Below are positions 36,753 to 45,939 of a stretch of DNA of 64,000 bases, piece by piece; position 1 is the first letter of the stretch, and each line of letters begins with the position of its first letter. A model generated the notes under the pieces. It saw only the letters and a program-made list of their open reading frames with translations. It made no database searches and was not told the origin of the DNA. Source of the stretch: Massilia norwichensis (lineage in GTDB: Bacteria; Pseudomonadota; Gammaproteobacteria; Burkholderiales; Burkholderiaceae_D); the NCBI RefSeq assembly GCF_024753245.1, contig NZ_JANUGX010000025.1:1-64000 (forward strand), read 5' to 3'. Made by a program: the position numbers and the translations under genes.

Positions 36753-37448
36753 CTAGGGAACGGAGTGGGCCTCCGGCGTCACCACCCGCACCACCGTCTC
36801 GCAATAATCCCGGAACCCCATCCGCAGATACAACCCGTGCGCGGCCTCGTTCGCGCGCATCACGTGCAGGAATGGCGTCTCGCCGCGCAGCAGCTGGCGC
36901 CGGATCAGCTTCAGCATCAGGCGGCGCGCGAGGCCGCGGCCCTGGTGCTCGGGGTGGGTGCAGACGCCGCTGATCTCGTGCAGGCCGGCGGCGGCCATGC
37001 GTTCGCCGGCCATCGCGATCAAGCGGTCCCCATCGTCGAAGTAGCCGAAGTACTCGCCCAGCTCGATGGTGCGCGGACCGAAAGGGCCGGGCTTGGTGAG
37101 CAGGGCCAGCGCCACGGCCTGCCCGGCATGGCGGGCGTCGAGCGGGATGGCGTCCGGCGCGGCGTCCTGCTGCGGCATGGCGCCGTCCCAGATCATCCGG
37201 TACATCGTCGATTCGGCCTCGATGCGCCAGCCTGCGGGCGCGGGTCCGGACCAGGCATCGCAGTAGAAGCGCTCGCCCGATTCGACGAAGGGCAGCAGGG
37301 CCGCGAAGTCCGGCTGCTGCGGATCGGGGAAGCCGACGATGGGCGAGAAGCCGGGCGCGTAGCGGCGCGCGCTGGCGGTGCCGGTCGAGAGGTGGGCGTG
37401 GGTGCCGCTCAGCGTATTCCAGAAGATGTTGTCGAGCGGGTGGGCCAT
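36753..37448 (-). CDS. GNAT-family N-acetyltransferase
   Basis: A 231-residue acetyltransferase. The acetyl-CoA-binding pattern is seen in GVCTHPEHQGRGLARRLMLK near residue 165, and the C-terminal LHVMRANEAAHGLYLRMGF is typical of the FR47-like subgroup. The N-terminal half is less conserved and may form the substrate pocket; the substrate is unknown. It begins four bases from the stop of the small cysteine-rich gene, so it is the last of a run with BlaI. Confidence 0.86.
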   Translation of the reverse strand: MAHPLDNIFWNTLSGTHAHLSTGTASARRYAPGFSPIVGFPDPQQPDFAALLPFVESGERFYCDAWSGPAPAGWRIEAESTMYRMIWDGAMPQQDAAPDAIPLDARHAGQAVALALLTKPGPFGPRTIELGEYFGYFDDGDRLIAMAGERMAAAGLHEISGVCTHPEHQGRGLARRLMLKLIRRQLLRGETPFLHVMRANEAAHGLYLRMGFRDYCETVVRVVTPEAHSVP

Positions 37449-37452
37449 GGTC

Positions 37453-37638
37453 TCAGCTTGTCGCTTCCGGATGGCGCGCCAGCCAGGCGGCCAGCGCCAG
37501 TTCGTAGTTCTCCTGCGCGATCTGGTAGGCGTCGAACACGCACATGACGCAGCCGGTGCCGCAGCAATCCTCGAGTTCCGGCTCCCTGGGCGGCTGCGGA
37601 CGCGGGTCCGGTTCCACCGGCATCGACGGCCCGCTCAC
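37453..37638 (-). CDS. oxidoreductase-like (Oxidored-like) small Cys-rich protein
   Basis: A 61-residue protein: Pro-rich N-terminus, then the family motif CCGTGCVMCVFDAYQ followed by an EN-YELALAAWL helix. The four cysteines probably bind a metal or cluster. GTG at 37638 is preferred because its GTGA overlaps the BlaI stop and GGAAGG lies just upstream; ATG at 37623 would give 56 residues. Forms a cluster with the BlaI gene (upstream) and the GNAT gene (downstream). Confidence 0.8.
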   Translation of the reverse strand: MSGPSMPVEPDPRPQPPREPELEDCCGTGCVMCVFDAYQIAQENYELALAAWLARHPEATS

Positions 37639-38033
37639 GATTCCTTCCCGCCATTCAGGATGGCCTGGATTTCCTCGCGCTCCTTCTTGCTGACGTGGCC
37701 GCGCAGGGCGGCCAGCACCAGCGCCTTGCCGGAGCCGGAAAAGGCTTTGGTGATCAACTCGCTGACCAGGCTGGTCTGCAGGGTGTCCTGCGGCTGGGCC
37801 GGCGCATACACGTGGGCGCGCTGGGTCTCGTCGCGCAGCAGCAGGCCTTTGCCGTGCATGAGCTGCAGCAGGCGCAGCACGGTGGCGGCCGTCATGTCGG
37901 GACGCTCGGCGGCAATCGCTTCGTGCACCTGCCTGGCCGTGGCGGGGCCCAGCTGCCACAGGATGCGCAGCAGTTCCAGTTCGGACGGTGTCGGTTTGGG
38001 AGGAGAAGCGGGAGACGGCATGCGGTGCAGCAT
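37635..38033 (-). CDS. BlaI/MecI/CopY-family transcriptional regulator
   Basis: A 132-residue winged-helix repressor: LELLRILWQLGPATARQVHE and the recognition region DMTAATVLRLLQLMHGKGLL are typical, followed by the C-terminal dimerisation helices (SELITKAFSGSGKALVLAAL). ATG at 38033 is used because GGAGA precedes it at six bases. No BlaR1-type M56 sensor or beta-lactamase is close, so the inducing signal is not known. Its stop overlaps the GTG of the small Cys-rich gene. Confidence 0.87.
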   Translation of the reverse strand: MLHRMPSPASPPKPTPSELELLRILWQLGPATARQVHEAIAAERPDMTAATVLRLLQLMHGKGLLLRDETQRAHVYAPAQPQDTLQTSLVSELITKAFSGSGKALVLAALRGHVSKKEREEIQAILNGGKES

Positions 38034-38053
38034 ACCGTCTCCGGCCGCGGATG

Positions 38054-38566
38054 TCACTCGGTCAGCTCGTATTCGTGCAGCGAAAACACCATCCTGCCGC
38101 CTTGCTTCTGGCAGACCCCGGTCATGGTTTCGCCGGGACGCAGGGTGAACATCATGCGGGTGCCCGGCTTCCTGGCGGCGCAATCGGCGTGGGCGCTGGC
38201 CGGCACCTTGGGAATCTTCGGTGCAGGCGGCGGGGCGGGTGGCGCGGGTGGGGCGGCCGGCGCCGGCATGGCTGGCATTGCGGGCATGGCAGGTGCGGCG
38301 GGTGCAGCGGGTGCAGCGGGTGCGGCAGGCGCGGCGGCATCGGGCGCGTCGGCCATCGCGATATCCGGCGCCGGTGGTGCGGGAGGGGCAGGCGGCGCCG
38401 GCAGGGCTGGCGGTGCGGGCGGACGCGGCGGCTTCGGCGCTTTCGGCGGCGGCGGGCACTTGGCGTCGGCCGCGCCGCAGTTGACGTAGACGTGGACGTC
38501 GGCCCGGCTGGCGCCGGCGGCGCTGGACAGCAGGGCAAACATCAGGATGGCGGCATGGTGTTTCAT
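38054..38566 (-). CDS. secreted Pro/Ala-rich repeat protein
   Basis: A 170-residue exported protein: signal peptide (about 1-22, ASRADV), a low-complexity core with PAPPAPPAP and AAPAAPAAP repeats (about residues 40-125), and a conserved-looking tail with two cysteines in ADCAARKPGTRM and TGVCQKQGGR. AGGAG lies before the ATG. It lies 65 bases downstream of the response regulator. The same Pro/Ala runs occur in the periplasmic part of the adjacent histidine kinase, so it may be part of that sensing system. Function unknown. Confidence 0.78.
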   Translation of the reverse strand: MKHHAAILMFALLSSAAGASRADVHVYVNCGAADAKCPPPPKAPKPPRPPAPPALPAPPAPPAPPAPDIAMADAPDAAAPAAPAAPAAPAAPAMPAMPAMPAPAAPPAPPAPPPAPKIPKVPASAHADCAARKPGTRMMFTLRPGETMTGVCQKQGGRMVFSLHEYELTE

Positions 38567-38631
38567 GGTGTGCTCCTCGGGTTGGCATGTGAGGATGGTG
38601 CCGCCCGAATGTGGAGAAAAAATGAAGACCG

Positions 38632-39330
38632 CTATAAATCGAAACGGTAGCCGAGTCCGTAGATCGAATGGATGGCCTCCACGCCCGGCAGCGCGGCGTC
38701 CAGCTTGCGGCGCAGGTTCTTGACGTGGCTGTCGATGGCGCGGTCGGCGACATCGAGGCTGGCATTGCCCTCGCGCGCCGCGTCCAGCAGTTGGGCGCGC
38801 GAAAACACCTGGCCCGGCCGGCGTGCAAGCGCCGCCAGGATGCCGTATTCGGTCGGCGTCAGCTCCAGCGGGCGGCCGTGGATGCGGATGCGGCGCGCGG
38901 CCCCGTCGATGTCGATGCTGGGCGCAGCTGAGGACACCGGCGCGGAGCCCGGCGCGGCCGCGGACGGTCCGGCGCGGCGCAGGATGGCCTTGATGCGCGC
39001 CATCAGCTCGCGCGGGCTGAAGGGCTTGCAGAGGTAGTCGTCGGCGCCGGCTTCGAGGCCGAGCAGGCGGTCGATCTCCTCCACGCGCGCCGTGACCATC
39101 ACGATGGCGACATTCGAAAAGCCGCGTACAGCGCGGCACACGGACAGGCCGTCCAGGCCGGGCAGCATCAGGTCGAGCACCACCAGTGCCGGCGGCTGGC
39201 GCCGGATCGCGTCCAGGGCCAGGGCGCCATCGCTGAATACGGTGGCCCGGTAGCCGGCGGCGCGCGCATAGTCGGCCACCAGCGCGGCCAGTTCGGGTTC
39301 GTCTTCGACGATGAAGATGTCAAGGCTCAT
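38632..39330 (-). CDS. OmpR-family response regulator
   Basis: A 232-residue response regulator. Receiver domain about 1-118 with the acidic pair in FIVEDEPE, phospho-acceptor aspartate in VVLDLMLPG and a conserved lysine in CKPFSP; C-terminal winged helix about 130-232 ending in SIYGLGYRFDL. The ATG overlaps the kinase stop by four bases, so kinase and regulator are coupled. BaeR-like in type. It likely controls the Pro/Ala-rich gene 65 bases downstream, among others. Confidence 0.94.
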   Translation of the reverse strand: MSLDIFIVEDEPELAALVADYARAAGYRATVFSDGALALDAIRRQPPALVVLDLMLPGLDGLSVCRAVRGFSNVAIVMVTARVEEIDRLLGLEAGADDYLCKPFSPRELMARIKAILRRAGPSAAAPGSAPVSSAAPSIDIDGAARRIRIHGRPLELTPTEYGILAALARRPGQVFSRAQLLDAAREGNASLDVADRAIDSHVKNLRRKLDAALPGVEAIHSIYGLGYRFDL

Positions 39331-41054
39331 GGGCGCTCCGCAAGCGGCATTGTGATGGTAACGCGCAGGCCGCCCAGCGGCGCATGCGCGAAAGCGAGCG
39401 ACCCGCCCTGCGCTTCGAGCAGGCGGCGGCACAGGGCCAGGCCGAGGCCGGCGCCGCCGTGCGCGCGGCTGCGCGAGGCGTCGACGCGGTAGAAACGCTG
39501 CGCCAGGCGCTCGAGCGCCGCGTCGGGCACGCCGGGCGCGCTGTCGTCCAGATGCAGCCGCAGCAGCCCCTCATCGCGTTCGGCGCTCAGCACCACCCGC
39601 CCGCCGGCCGCGGTGTAGCGCAGGCTGTTCTCGAGCAGGTTGTCGAGCACCTGGCGCATGCGGTCCGGGTCGGCCGAGACCTGCGCGCGCGGCGGTGGCG
39701 CTTCGATGTCCAGCCTCAAACCCGCCGCCTGCAGGCGCGCTTCGAAAGCCCGGGCCTGGCCGGCCGCCAGCTGCCACAGGTCGAGGCGCTCGGGCTTGAC
39801 GTCGAGGGCGCCGACGTCGGCTCGCGCCAGCGCATACAGTTCGTCGATCAGCTTGTTCAGGGCCAGCACCTGGCGTAGCATGGCGTCCACCGTGTCCGGG
39901 TTGGCGCTGCGCACGCCGTCCTGGATCGCTTCGAGTTGCGCGCGCAGCACCGCCAGCGGCGTGCGCAGTTCGTGCGAGGTGTCGGCCACCCACTGGCGGC
40001 GCGCGCTTTCCGCGCTGTCGAGGCGCTGCGCCAGGGTGTTGAAGTGGCGCGCCAGTTCGCCCAGTTCGTCGCTGCGCGCCGCCGGCAGACGCACGTCGAA
40101 GCGGCCTTCGGCCAGCATGCTGGCGCCCATCGCCAGCGCCTGGATCGGGCGGCGGAAATGGCGCGCCAGCAGGGTCGCCGCCAGCGCCGAGAAGGCCACT
40201 GCGAAGGCGAGGATCCACCACAGGCTCGCGCCCAGCTGGTCGAGGAAGGCCAGCGCCATCGCATCGCTCGGCCGGTGGCTGCGCGCCACGCCGAGGTAGC
40301 CGACCGTGCGGCCATCGACTTCGATGGGCCGGCGCGCCAGCGGGATCGCATCCGGCTTGCGTCCCGCCAGCCAGCGGCCGTCGGCGTCGAGCAGGGTGAT
40401 GCGCTGGGGCAGGGAAGCGTCGACGCCCGGTTCGGGGCCGATCGCGGGGACTGCATCGGGTAGCGTCGCGGGTACCGTGGCGGGCGCTGGATCGGCCGCC
40501 GGAGCGGCTGCTGGAGCGGTCGCCGGGTTGGCCACAACGCGCGGCGCAGGCAAGGGCGGCAGCGGCGGCGCGGGTGGCCGGGGTGGCGCAGGCACAGTAA
40601 ACCGCTGGACTGGCGCGGCCGGTGCCGCTTCAGCTGCGGGGGCAGCAGGGGCCGCGGGTGCGGCAGGTGCGGCAGGTGCCGCGGGCGCCGGCTCGGGCAA
40701 TTCGATCTCCGGCGCCGCCGGTGCGGGCGGCGCGGCGGGCACGCTCAAGGCCGCCTCGTCGCGCACGCTTTGCAGGCGTTCCAGCTCGCGCGCGATCCAG
40801 CCCCGGCGTCCGTCGCCGTCGCCTGCGGGCAGAAAGCCCCAGCCGCCTTGCTTGCGGTACTGGCGCGCCAGCGATCCGGACAGCTCATCGAGGCGGTCCA
40901 GCTCGATCCCGACCGCGTAATCGCCGAAGCCCGCCAGCACGTTCTGGCGCAGCAGGTAGACGGCGCCCGCCGCCACCGCGAGGATCGCGAGCAGGACGGA
41001 AGCGAAGAGGCGATGGCCGATCGAGATCTTCAAGGTGTCTTCAATGGTGGGCAA
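39327..41054 (-). CDS. sensor histidine kinase with Pro/Ala-rich periplasmic insert
   Basis: A 575-residue kinase. An N-terminal membrane helix (LFASVLLAILAVAAGAVYLL), a periplasmic part with a long Pro/Ala-rich run (about residues 105-215), a second helix (LWWILAFAVAFSALAATLLA), HAMP, the H box DTSHELRTPLAVL, N box DNLLENSLRY and G boxes in the ATPase domain. Length exceeds the usual about 460 residues because of the insert. No ATG is near the N-terminus; the start is set at TTG 41054, with TTG 41033 as an alternative. Divergent from the esterase. Confidence 0.9.
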   Translation of the reverse strand: MPTIEDTLKISIGHRLFASVLLAILAVAAGAVYLLRQNVLAGFGDYAVGIELDRLDELSGSLARQYRKQGGWGFLPAGDGDGRRGWIARELERLQSVRDEAALSVPAAPPAPAAPEIELPEPAPAAPAAPAAPAAPAAPAAEAAPAAPVQRFTVPAPPRPPAPPLPPLPAPRVVANPATAPAAAPAADPAPATVPATLPDAVPAIGPEPGVDASLPQRITLLDADGRWLAGRKPDAIPLARRPIEVDGRTVGYLGVARSHRPSDAMALAFLDQLGASLWWILAFAVAFSALAATLLARHFRRPIQALAMGASMLAEGRFDVRLPAARSDELGELARHFNTLAQRLDSAESARRQWVADTSHELRTPLAVLRAQLEAIQDGVRSANPDTVDAMLRQVLALNKLIDELYALARADVGALDVKPERLDLWQLAAGQARAFEARLQAAGLRLDIEAPPPRAQVSADPDRMRQVLDNLLENSLRYTAAGGRVVLSAERDEGLLRLHLDDSAPGVPDAALERLAQRFYRVDASRSRAHGGAGLGLALCRRLLEAQGGSLAFAHAPLGGLRVTITMPLAERP

Positions 41055-41155
41055 CGCGCCATTCTAGGCCAAGTCGCCGGCCGGCGGCCGATTTCGATTG
41101 ACGTACTGGCAAGCCCTCATTAGCATCTGGCGGGTTCGATCAACGGAGCCCATCC

Positions 41156-42598
41156 ATGCCATTCGCCGCATCCCGTACTTTGCTTGCCGCCGCCATCTTC
41201 GCCAGCGCCGCGCCGGCCTTCGCCGCCGTGCAAACCGCGCCGCTGGCGACCACCGAGGCCGGCAAGCTGGCGGGCACGGTCGAAGACGGGGTGGCAAGCT
41301 GGAAGGGCATCCCCTTTGCCGCGCCGCCGGTGGGGCAGCTGCGCTGGCGCGCGCCGCAGCCGGCCGCGCCCTGGTCCGGCGTGCGCCAGGCTGTCGAGTA
41401 TGCCCACGACTGCATGCAGCTGCCCTTCGCCAGCGACGCCGCGCCGCTCGGCACTGCGCCAAGCGAGGACTGCCTGTACGCGAACGTCTGGCGCCCGGCC
41501 GCAAGCCCGGGTGCCAAAGCGAATGCGAACAAGCTGCCGGTGCTGGTCTGGATCTATGGCGGCGGCTTCGTCAACGGCGGCAGCTCGCCGCCCACCTATT
41601 CGGGGGCGCGCCTGGCGAAGCAGGGTGTGGTGGTGGTCAGCTTCAATTACCGGCTCGGGCGCTTCGGTTTCTTCGCCCATCCGGCGCTGAGCCGGGAAAC
41701 CGGCGACGGCGTGCTGGGGAATTACGGTTTCATGGACCAGCTCGCGGCGCTGCAGTGGGTAAAGCGCAACGTCGCGGCTTTCGGCGGCGACCCGAGCCAG
41801 GTCACGATCTTCGGCGAGTCGGCCGGCGGCATGTCGGTCAACACCCTGCTGACCTCGCCGCTGGCGCAGGGCCTGTTCGCCAGGGCCGCGGTGCTGTCCG
41901 GCGGCGATGGCGGGACTTCGCCGGCGCCGCTGGCTTTCGTCGAGCAGGCCGGCGTCAACTTCGCAGCCAGGAAAGGTATCGCCGCGGACGATCCGCAGGC
42001 GCTCGACAAGCTGCGCGCGTTGCCGGCGGACGAGGTGGTGGACGGCATGAACCTCGCCAGCCGGCCTAGCGGCGATGCGCCGACCTATGTCGGTCCGTTC
42101 GCCGACGGAAAACTGGCGATCGACTCGGGCCGCGCCTTTGCCGAGGGCCGTTTCGCCAAGGTGCCGGTGATGATCGGCGCCACCAGCGCGGACATCGGCG
42201 GCAAGACCGGCTTCATGGTGGCCGGCGCGCGCAGCCTGGCGGGAACCCTGGCCGGACAGGGCGTGCCGGTGTACGCCTACCGCTTCTCCTACGTGGCGGA
42301 ATCCTTGCGCGAGCAGGGTGCCCAGCACGCGACCGACATCCCCTTCTTCATGGACACCGCCGCCATCAAGTACGGCGACAACACCAGCGCGCGCGACCGC
42401 GCCATGAGCCGGGCGATGAGCACCTACCTCGTCAACTTCGCCAAACACGGTGACCCGAACGGCGCCGGCCTGCCGGCCTGGCCGCGTTACGCGCGCGCCA
42501 GCGACGCCATCATGGATTTCGCAGTCGCCGGCAAGCCTGTAGCAGGGAAAGATCCATGGGGAAGCGAGATTGACGCGGCACAGGCCGCAAAGCCTTGA
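41156..42598 (+). CDS. type B carboxylesterase/lipase, exported
   Basis: A 480-residue esterase. Signal peptide about 1-23 (SAAPAFAA), then the family order: EDCLYANVWRP, oxyanion YGGGFVNGGSS, nucleophile GESAGGMS, and a catalytic-histidine region GAQHATDIPFFM. The length fits the bacterial PnbA-like group. It hydrolyses carboxylic esters in the periplasm or outside; the substrate is not predictable. Confidence 0.9.
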   Translation: MPFAASRTLLAAAIFASAAPAFAAVQTAPLATTEAGKLAGTVEDGVASWKGIPFAAPPVGQLRWRAPQPAAPWSGVRQAVEYAHDCMQLPFASDAAPLGTAPSEDCLYANVWRPAASPGAKANANKLPVLVWIYGGGFVNGGSSPPTYSGARLAKQGVVVVSFNYRLGRFGFFAHPALSRETGDGVLGNYGFMDQLAALQWVKRNVAAFGGDPSQVTIFGESAGGMSVNTLLTSPLAQGLFARAAVLSGGDGGTSPAPLAFVEQAGVNFAARKGIAADDPQALDKLRALPADEVVDGMNLASRPSGDAPTYVGPFADGKLAIDSGRAFAEGRFAKVPVMIGATSADIGGKTGFMVAGARSLAGTLAGQGVPVYAYRFSYVAESLREQGAQHATDIPFFMDTAAIKYGDNTSARDRAMSRAMSTYLVNFAKHGDPNGAGLPAWPRYARASDAIMDFAVAGKPVAGKDPWGSEIDAAQAAKP

Positions 42599-42689
42599 GC
42601 CCGCGCCGCCTGCGCACAGGTGACAAAGAACGCATTTTGCGGCGCCGGTTTTTGCTAATGTAGCGAACTCAAAATTGACGGGGAATTTC

Positions 42690-43433
42690 ATGAAGCGGAT
42701 CGTAGGCTGGCTGTTCATGTTGTGCATGCTCGTGGCGTGCAGCGATCCGGACCAGGGTCCGGCCCTGGGTCCGTTCGCGGCCATCACGAAAACCGAAACC
42801 GACAAGCCCTTCAACATCGTCCCGCCTTCGTCGAAGAGCCCGGCGCCGTTCAGCTACACCAGCAGCAATCAGGCGGTCGCCGTCATCGCCGGCAGCCTCG
42901 TCACCATCAAGGGACCGGGGGAAACGACGATCACCGCGACCCAGCCCGGCACCGGCGGCTGGGGCCCGACCTCGGCATCGACCACGCTGACCGTCACCGC
43001 GGTGGCCTGCGAAGCCGGCAGCGTGCGCATCAACGGCAACTGCGTGCCGAAGCCGAACTGCGTCGAGCCCGCCGTCCTGACCAACAACCAGTGCATCGTC
43101 CCGGCGTCAAATCCGCCGGTGGGGCTGGTGACCTTCGACGCCAAGGCCTGGATGGGCGTGAGCTTCTCGAACAACTGGACCAAGGCGCGCGACTTCTGCG
43201 ACACCGTGACCATCGACGGGTACGGCAACTGGCGCCTGCCGTCGGTGGCCGAACTCAAGAAGCTGGCGGCATCCGGCGAGATCGCCGGCCATAACTGGTC
43301 GGTCGGCGTGACCTGGGCGTCGGAGATGGGCACGGCATCGGACCAGGCGAGCCACAAGGTCGTCGACCTGGCCACCGGCGCCGATGCCGAACGTCCCGAT
43401 GCGGCGGGCGCTTTCGTCAGCTGCGTGCACTGA
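42690..43433 (+). CDS. lipoprotein with Ig-like and DUF1566-like regions
   Basis: A 247-residue predicted lipoprotein with lipobox LVAC (Cys17). Residues about 30-110 read as a bacterial Ig-like (BIG2) domain, with FSYTSSNQAVAVIAGS and ITIKGPGETTITATQ-type strands; a cysteine-rich linker (NCVPKPNCVEP) follows; then a C-terminal part with GYGNWRLPSVAELKKLA, the DUF1566/Lcl pattern. GGGGA precedes ATG 42690; a TTG 15 bases upstream is possible. Surface-exposed binding is the likely role; the partner is unknown. Confidence 0.75.
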   Translation: MKRIVGWLFMLCMLVACSDPDQGPALGPFAAITKTETDKPFNIVPPSSKSPAPFSYTSSNQAVAVIAGSLVTIKGPGETTITATQPGTGGWGPTSASTTLTVTAVACEAGSVRINGNCVPKPNCVEPAVLTNNQCIVPASNPPVGLVTFDAKAWMGVSFSNNWTKARDFCDTVTIDGYGNWRLPSVAELKKLAASGEIAGHNWSVGVTWASEMGTASDQASHKVVDLATGADAERPDAAGAFVSCVH

Positions 43434-43536
43434 AAACGCCACGCGCAACAATGTGTTGCGCCGTGACAATTGACGCAATTTAAAGGCTAGCCAACTGATA
43501 TCGTGTTGGGCTGTTCAGTCATTCAAGCAGCCCCTC

Positions 43537-45744
43537 ATGATTTTCCAGCGTTACCCCGCCGCACTCGCCGTCCACCTGGCCCTGTTGTCCCTGCCGGCCG
43601 CCGCGCTGGCCCAGACCGCGCCCGCAGCGCCGGCCGACAAGCCCCTCGCGAAAGAAGCGCCGGCCAAGCAGGACAAGATCACCACCGTCGAAGTGAAGGG
43701 CGCGGCCAGCAGCTACGACGCGCGCCGCGACGACACCGCCAGCAAGACCGTGCTGAGCGCGGAAGAGATCCGCAAGTACGGCGACGACAACATCTACGAC
43801 GTGCTCAAGCGCGCGCCGGGCGTGACCGTCAGCGGCAAGACCCTGCGCATGCGCGGCCTGGGCGCCGGCTATACCCAGATCCTGGTCAACGGCGACCGCC
43901 CGCCGCCAGGCTTCAACATGGACACGCTGACGCCCGACCAGATCGAGCGCATCGAGATCATCCGCGCGGCCAGCGCCGAGTATTCGATGCAGGCGATCGC
44001 CGGCACCATCAACATCGTGCTGAAGAAGGTGACCAGCAAGGCCCAGCACGATCTGCGCGTCTCCGCTTTCCGTTCGCAGGAGAGCCGGAACTTCGGCGGC
44101 GGCGGCACCTGGGCCGACAAGAAGGACCAGCTTTCCTACTTCCTGAACTTCTACCTGTACGGCGGCGACAATGCCTTCACCAGCCGGACCTTCGAGCAGT
44201 TCGCGTTGCCCTCGGGCGAAGTGACGCAGGCGCGCCGCGCGGCCTACGACGGCAGCGGCAGCTACCGCGGCGCCGTCCTGTATCCGCGCCTGTCCTGGAA
44301 GTTCGAGAACGGCGACGAGCTGAATGCCTCGGTCGGCATCCAGTCGAACCGCAATACCTGGGGCGGCGTCTCGCACACCGACAACCTGGTCGGCAGCTTT
44401 GCCAGCCCCGATTATGTCGAGAACCTGCAGAGCAGCCCGGGCGGCATGACGGGCATGCAGGGCGAAGTCGGCTGGATCGCGAAGCTCGCCGGCGGCAAGC
44501 TGGACCTGAAGGTGTCGGCGGAGCGCAACCGCAATTACAACGACAGTCTCAACGACATGTACACGGTCGGCCGCGCCCAGCGCCTGCTGCGCGACTGGGA
44601 TACCGTCGACCGCGGCCACCGCACCAGCCTGCGCGGCAAGTACACGCGCTCGCTGTTCGACGGCCATGCGCTGACCGCCGGCCTGGACGCCAGCGTGCAG
44701 GAGAGCGAGCAGACGCGCGACCGCCACGAGCAGTTGAACCAGGCGGCGCCGACCTACTTCGTCGAGACCTTCGCGCCGAAGCTCACGCGCCTGGCCGGCT
44801 TCGCGCAGGACGAATGGAGCATCGACAAGCAGCTGTCGGTCTACCTCGGCGCGCGCTGGGAAGGCGTGCGGACCGACAGCGAGGCAAACAGTCCCGAGAC
44901 CGGCATGCTGAAGACCAGCTCGCGCAGCCACGTGCTCAGCCCCGTGGCCCAGACCCTGTACAAATTCCCGGGCGACAGCGGCCGCCAGCTGCGCCTGGCC
45001 CTGACCCGCACCTACAAGGCGCCGACCATCGACCAGCTCACCGCGCGCCGCTGGGAAGCCGCGGTCAACACGCGCTTCGACGCCGATTCGAGCGGCAATC
45101 CGGACCTGCGTCCCGAGCTGGCGAACGGCATCGACATCACCTACGAGCACTTCCTGAAGGATGGCGCGATGTTCTCGGCCAGCGTGTCGCGCCGCGCGAT
45201 CACCGATTACATCCGCACCCGTCTCGACCTCGATGCCAATGGCCGCTGGGTCTACCGTCCGATCAACGACGGCGACGCGCTGGTGCGCTCGCTGCAGCTG
45301 GAAGCCAAGACGCCCGGCAAGCTGCTCGGCGAGGCTTTCAAGGATCTCGACCTGCGAGCAAGCTTCAGCCGCAACTGGTCGCACGTCGCCGCCGTCCCCG
45401 GCCCCGGCAATACGCTCGATGGCCAGACCCCGATGTCGGCCACGCTGGGCGTCGATTACCGCAAGGGCGACCTGGCCGTCGGTAGCAGCCTGGCCTGGCA
45501 GAAGGGCGGCTGGGTGCGCATCTCCGAAGCCCAGTCCCAGCTCCAGCAGACCCGGCGCGACCTCGATGCTTACGTGCTCTACAAGTTCAATCCGCGCTAC
45601 CAGCTGCGGGTGTCGGCCAACAACATCCTCGGCATGGACAATCCCTCGGACCGGCTCTACCAGGATGCGGCGGGTACGTCGCGCGAGACCGGTTTCCAGC
45701 CGGGATCGGTGCGGGTGGGGGCGAATCTGGAGATGAAGTTCTGA
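43537..45744 (+). CDS. TonB-dependent outer-membrane receptor
   Basis: A 735-residue receptor: signal peptide about 1-25 (AAALAQT), a plug domain with YDVLKRAPGVTVSGKTLRMRGLG and IEIIRAASAEYSMQAIAGTIN, and a barrel ending in RVGANLEMKF with terminal Phe. The plug is of the kind used for ferric siderophores or other metal complexes, without the STN signalling domain. No Fur box is obvious in the 103 bases before it, so iron control is not shown. No transport genes are adjacent. Confidence 0.9.
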   Translation: MIFQRYPAALAVHLALLSLPAAALAQTAPAAPADKPLAKEAPAKQDKITTVEVKGAASSYDARRDDTASKTVLSAEEIRKYGDDNIYDVLKRAPGVTVSGKTLRMRGLGAGYTQILVNGDRPPPGFNMDTLTPDQIERIEIIRAASAEYSMQAIAGTINIVLKKVTSKAQHDLRVSAFRSQESRNFGGGGTWADKKDQLSYFLNFYLYGGDNAFTSRTFEQFALPSGEVTQARRAAYDGSGSYRGAVLYPRLSWKFENGDELNASVGIQSNRNTWGGVSHTDNLVGSFASPDYVENLQSSPGGMTGMQGEVGWIAKLAGGKLDLKVSAERNRNYNDSLNDMYTVGRAQRLLRDWDTVDRGHRTSLRGKYTRSLFDGHALTAGLDASVQESEQTRDRHEQLNQAAPTYFVETFAPKLTRLAGFAQDEWSIDKQLSVYLGARWEGVRTDSEANSPETGMLKTSSRSHVLSPVAQTLYKFPGDSGRQLRLALTRTYKAPTIDQLTARRWEAAVNTRFDADSSGNPDLRPELANGIDITYEHFLKDGAMFSASVSRRAITDYIRTRLDLDANGRWVYRPINDGDALVRSLQLEAKTPGKLLGEAFKDLDLRASFSRNWSHVAAVPGPGNTLDGQTPMSATLGVDYRKGDLAVGSSLAWQKGGWVRISEAQSQLQQTRRDLDAYVLYKFNPRYQLRVSANNILGMDNPSDRLYQDAAGTSRETGFQPGSVRVGANLEMKF

Positions 45745-45754
45745 GCGTTGAGGC

Positions 45755-45787
45755 AAAAAAAATCCGCCGGCGGTGAGCACGGCGGAT
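45755..45787 (-). terminator. rho-independent terminator for the minus-strand island gene
   Basis: On the minus strand ATCCGCCG...CGGCGGAT forms a hairpin followed by eight T residues. It lies about 150 bases beyond the stop at 45940, with no gene seen in between. Confidence 0.7.
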
Positions 45788-45939
45788 GAATGCATATCCG
45801 GTGTCGGAGATACACAAGAGATTGAAACAGTCTAGCGGCTTATCGTGTCAGACTGGTGACAAGGTCGGGCCGCCGCAACAGCTGCTATCCATCAAAGTTC
45901 GGCACATCTGAGGCCGCAGCACGCTATGTACACGGCACC

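Noticed and set aside
38221..38484. Tandem DNA repeat as a mobile or minisatellite element
   Set aside because: The GGTGCGG-type repetition is explained by the Pro/Ala codons of the secreted protein in this frame.
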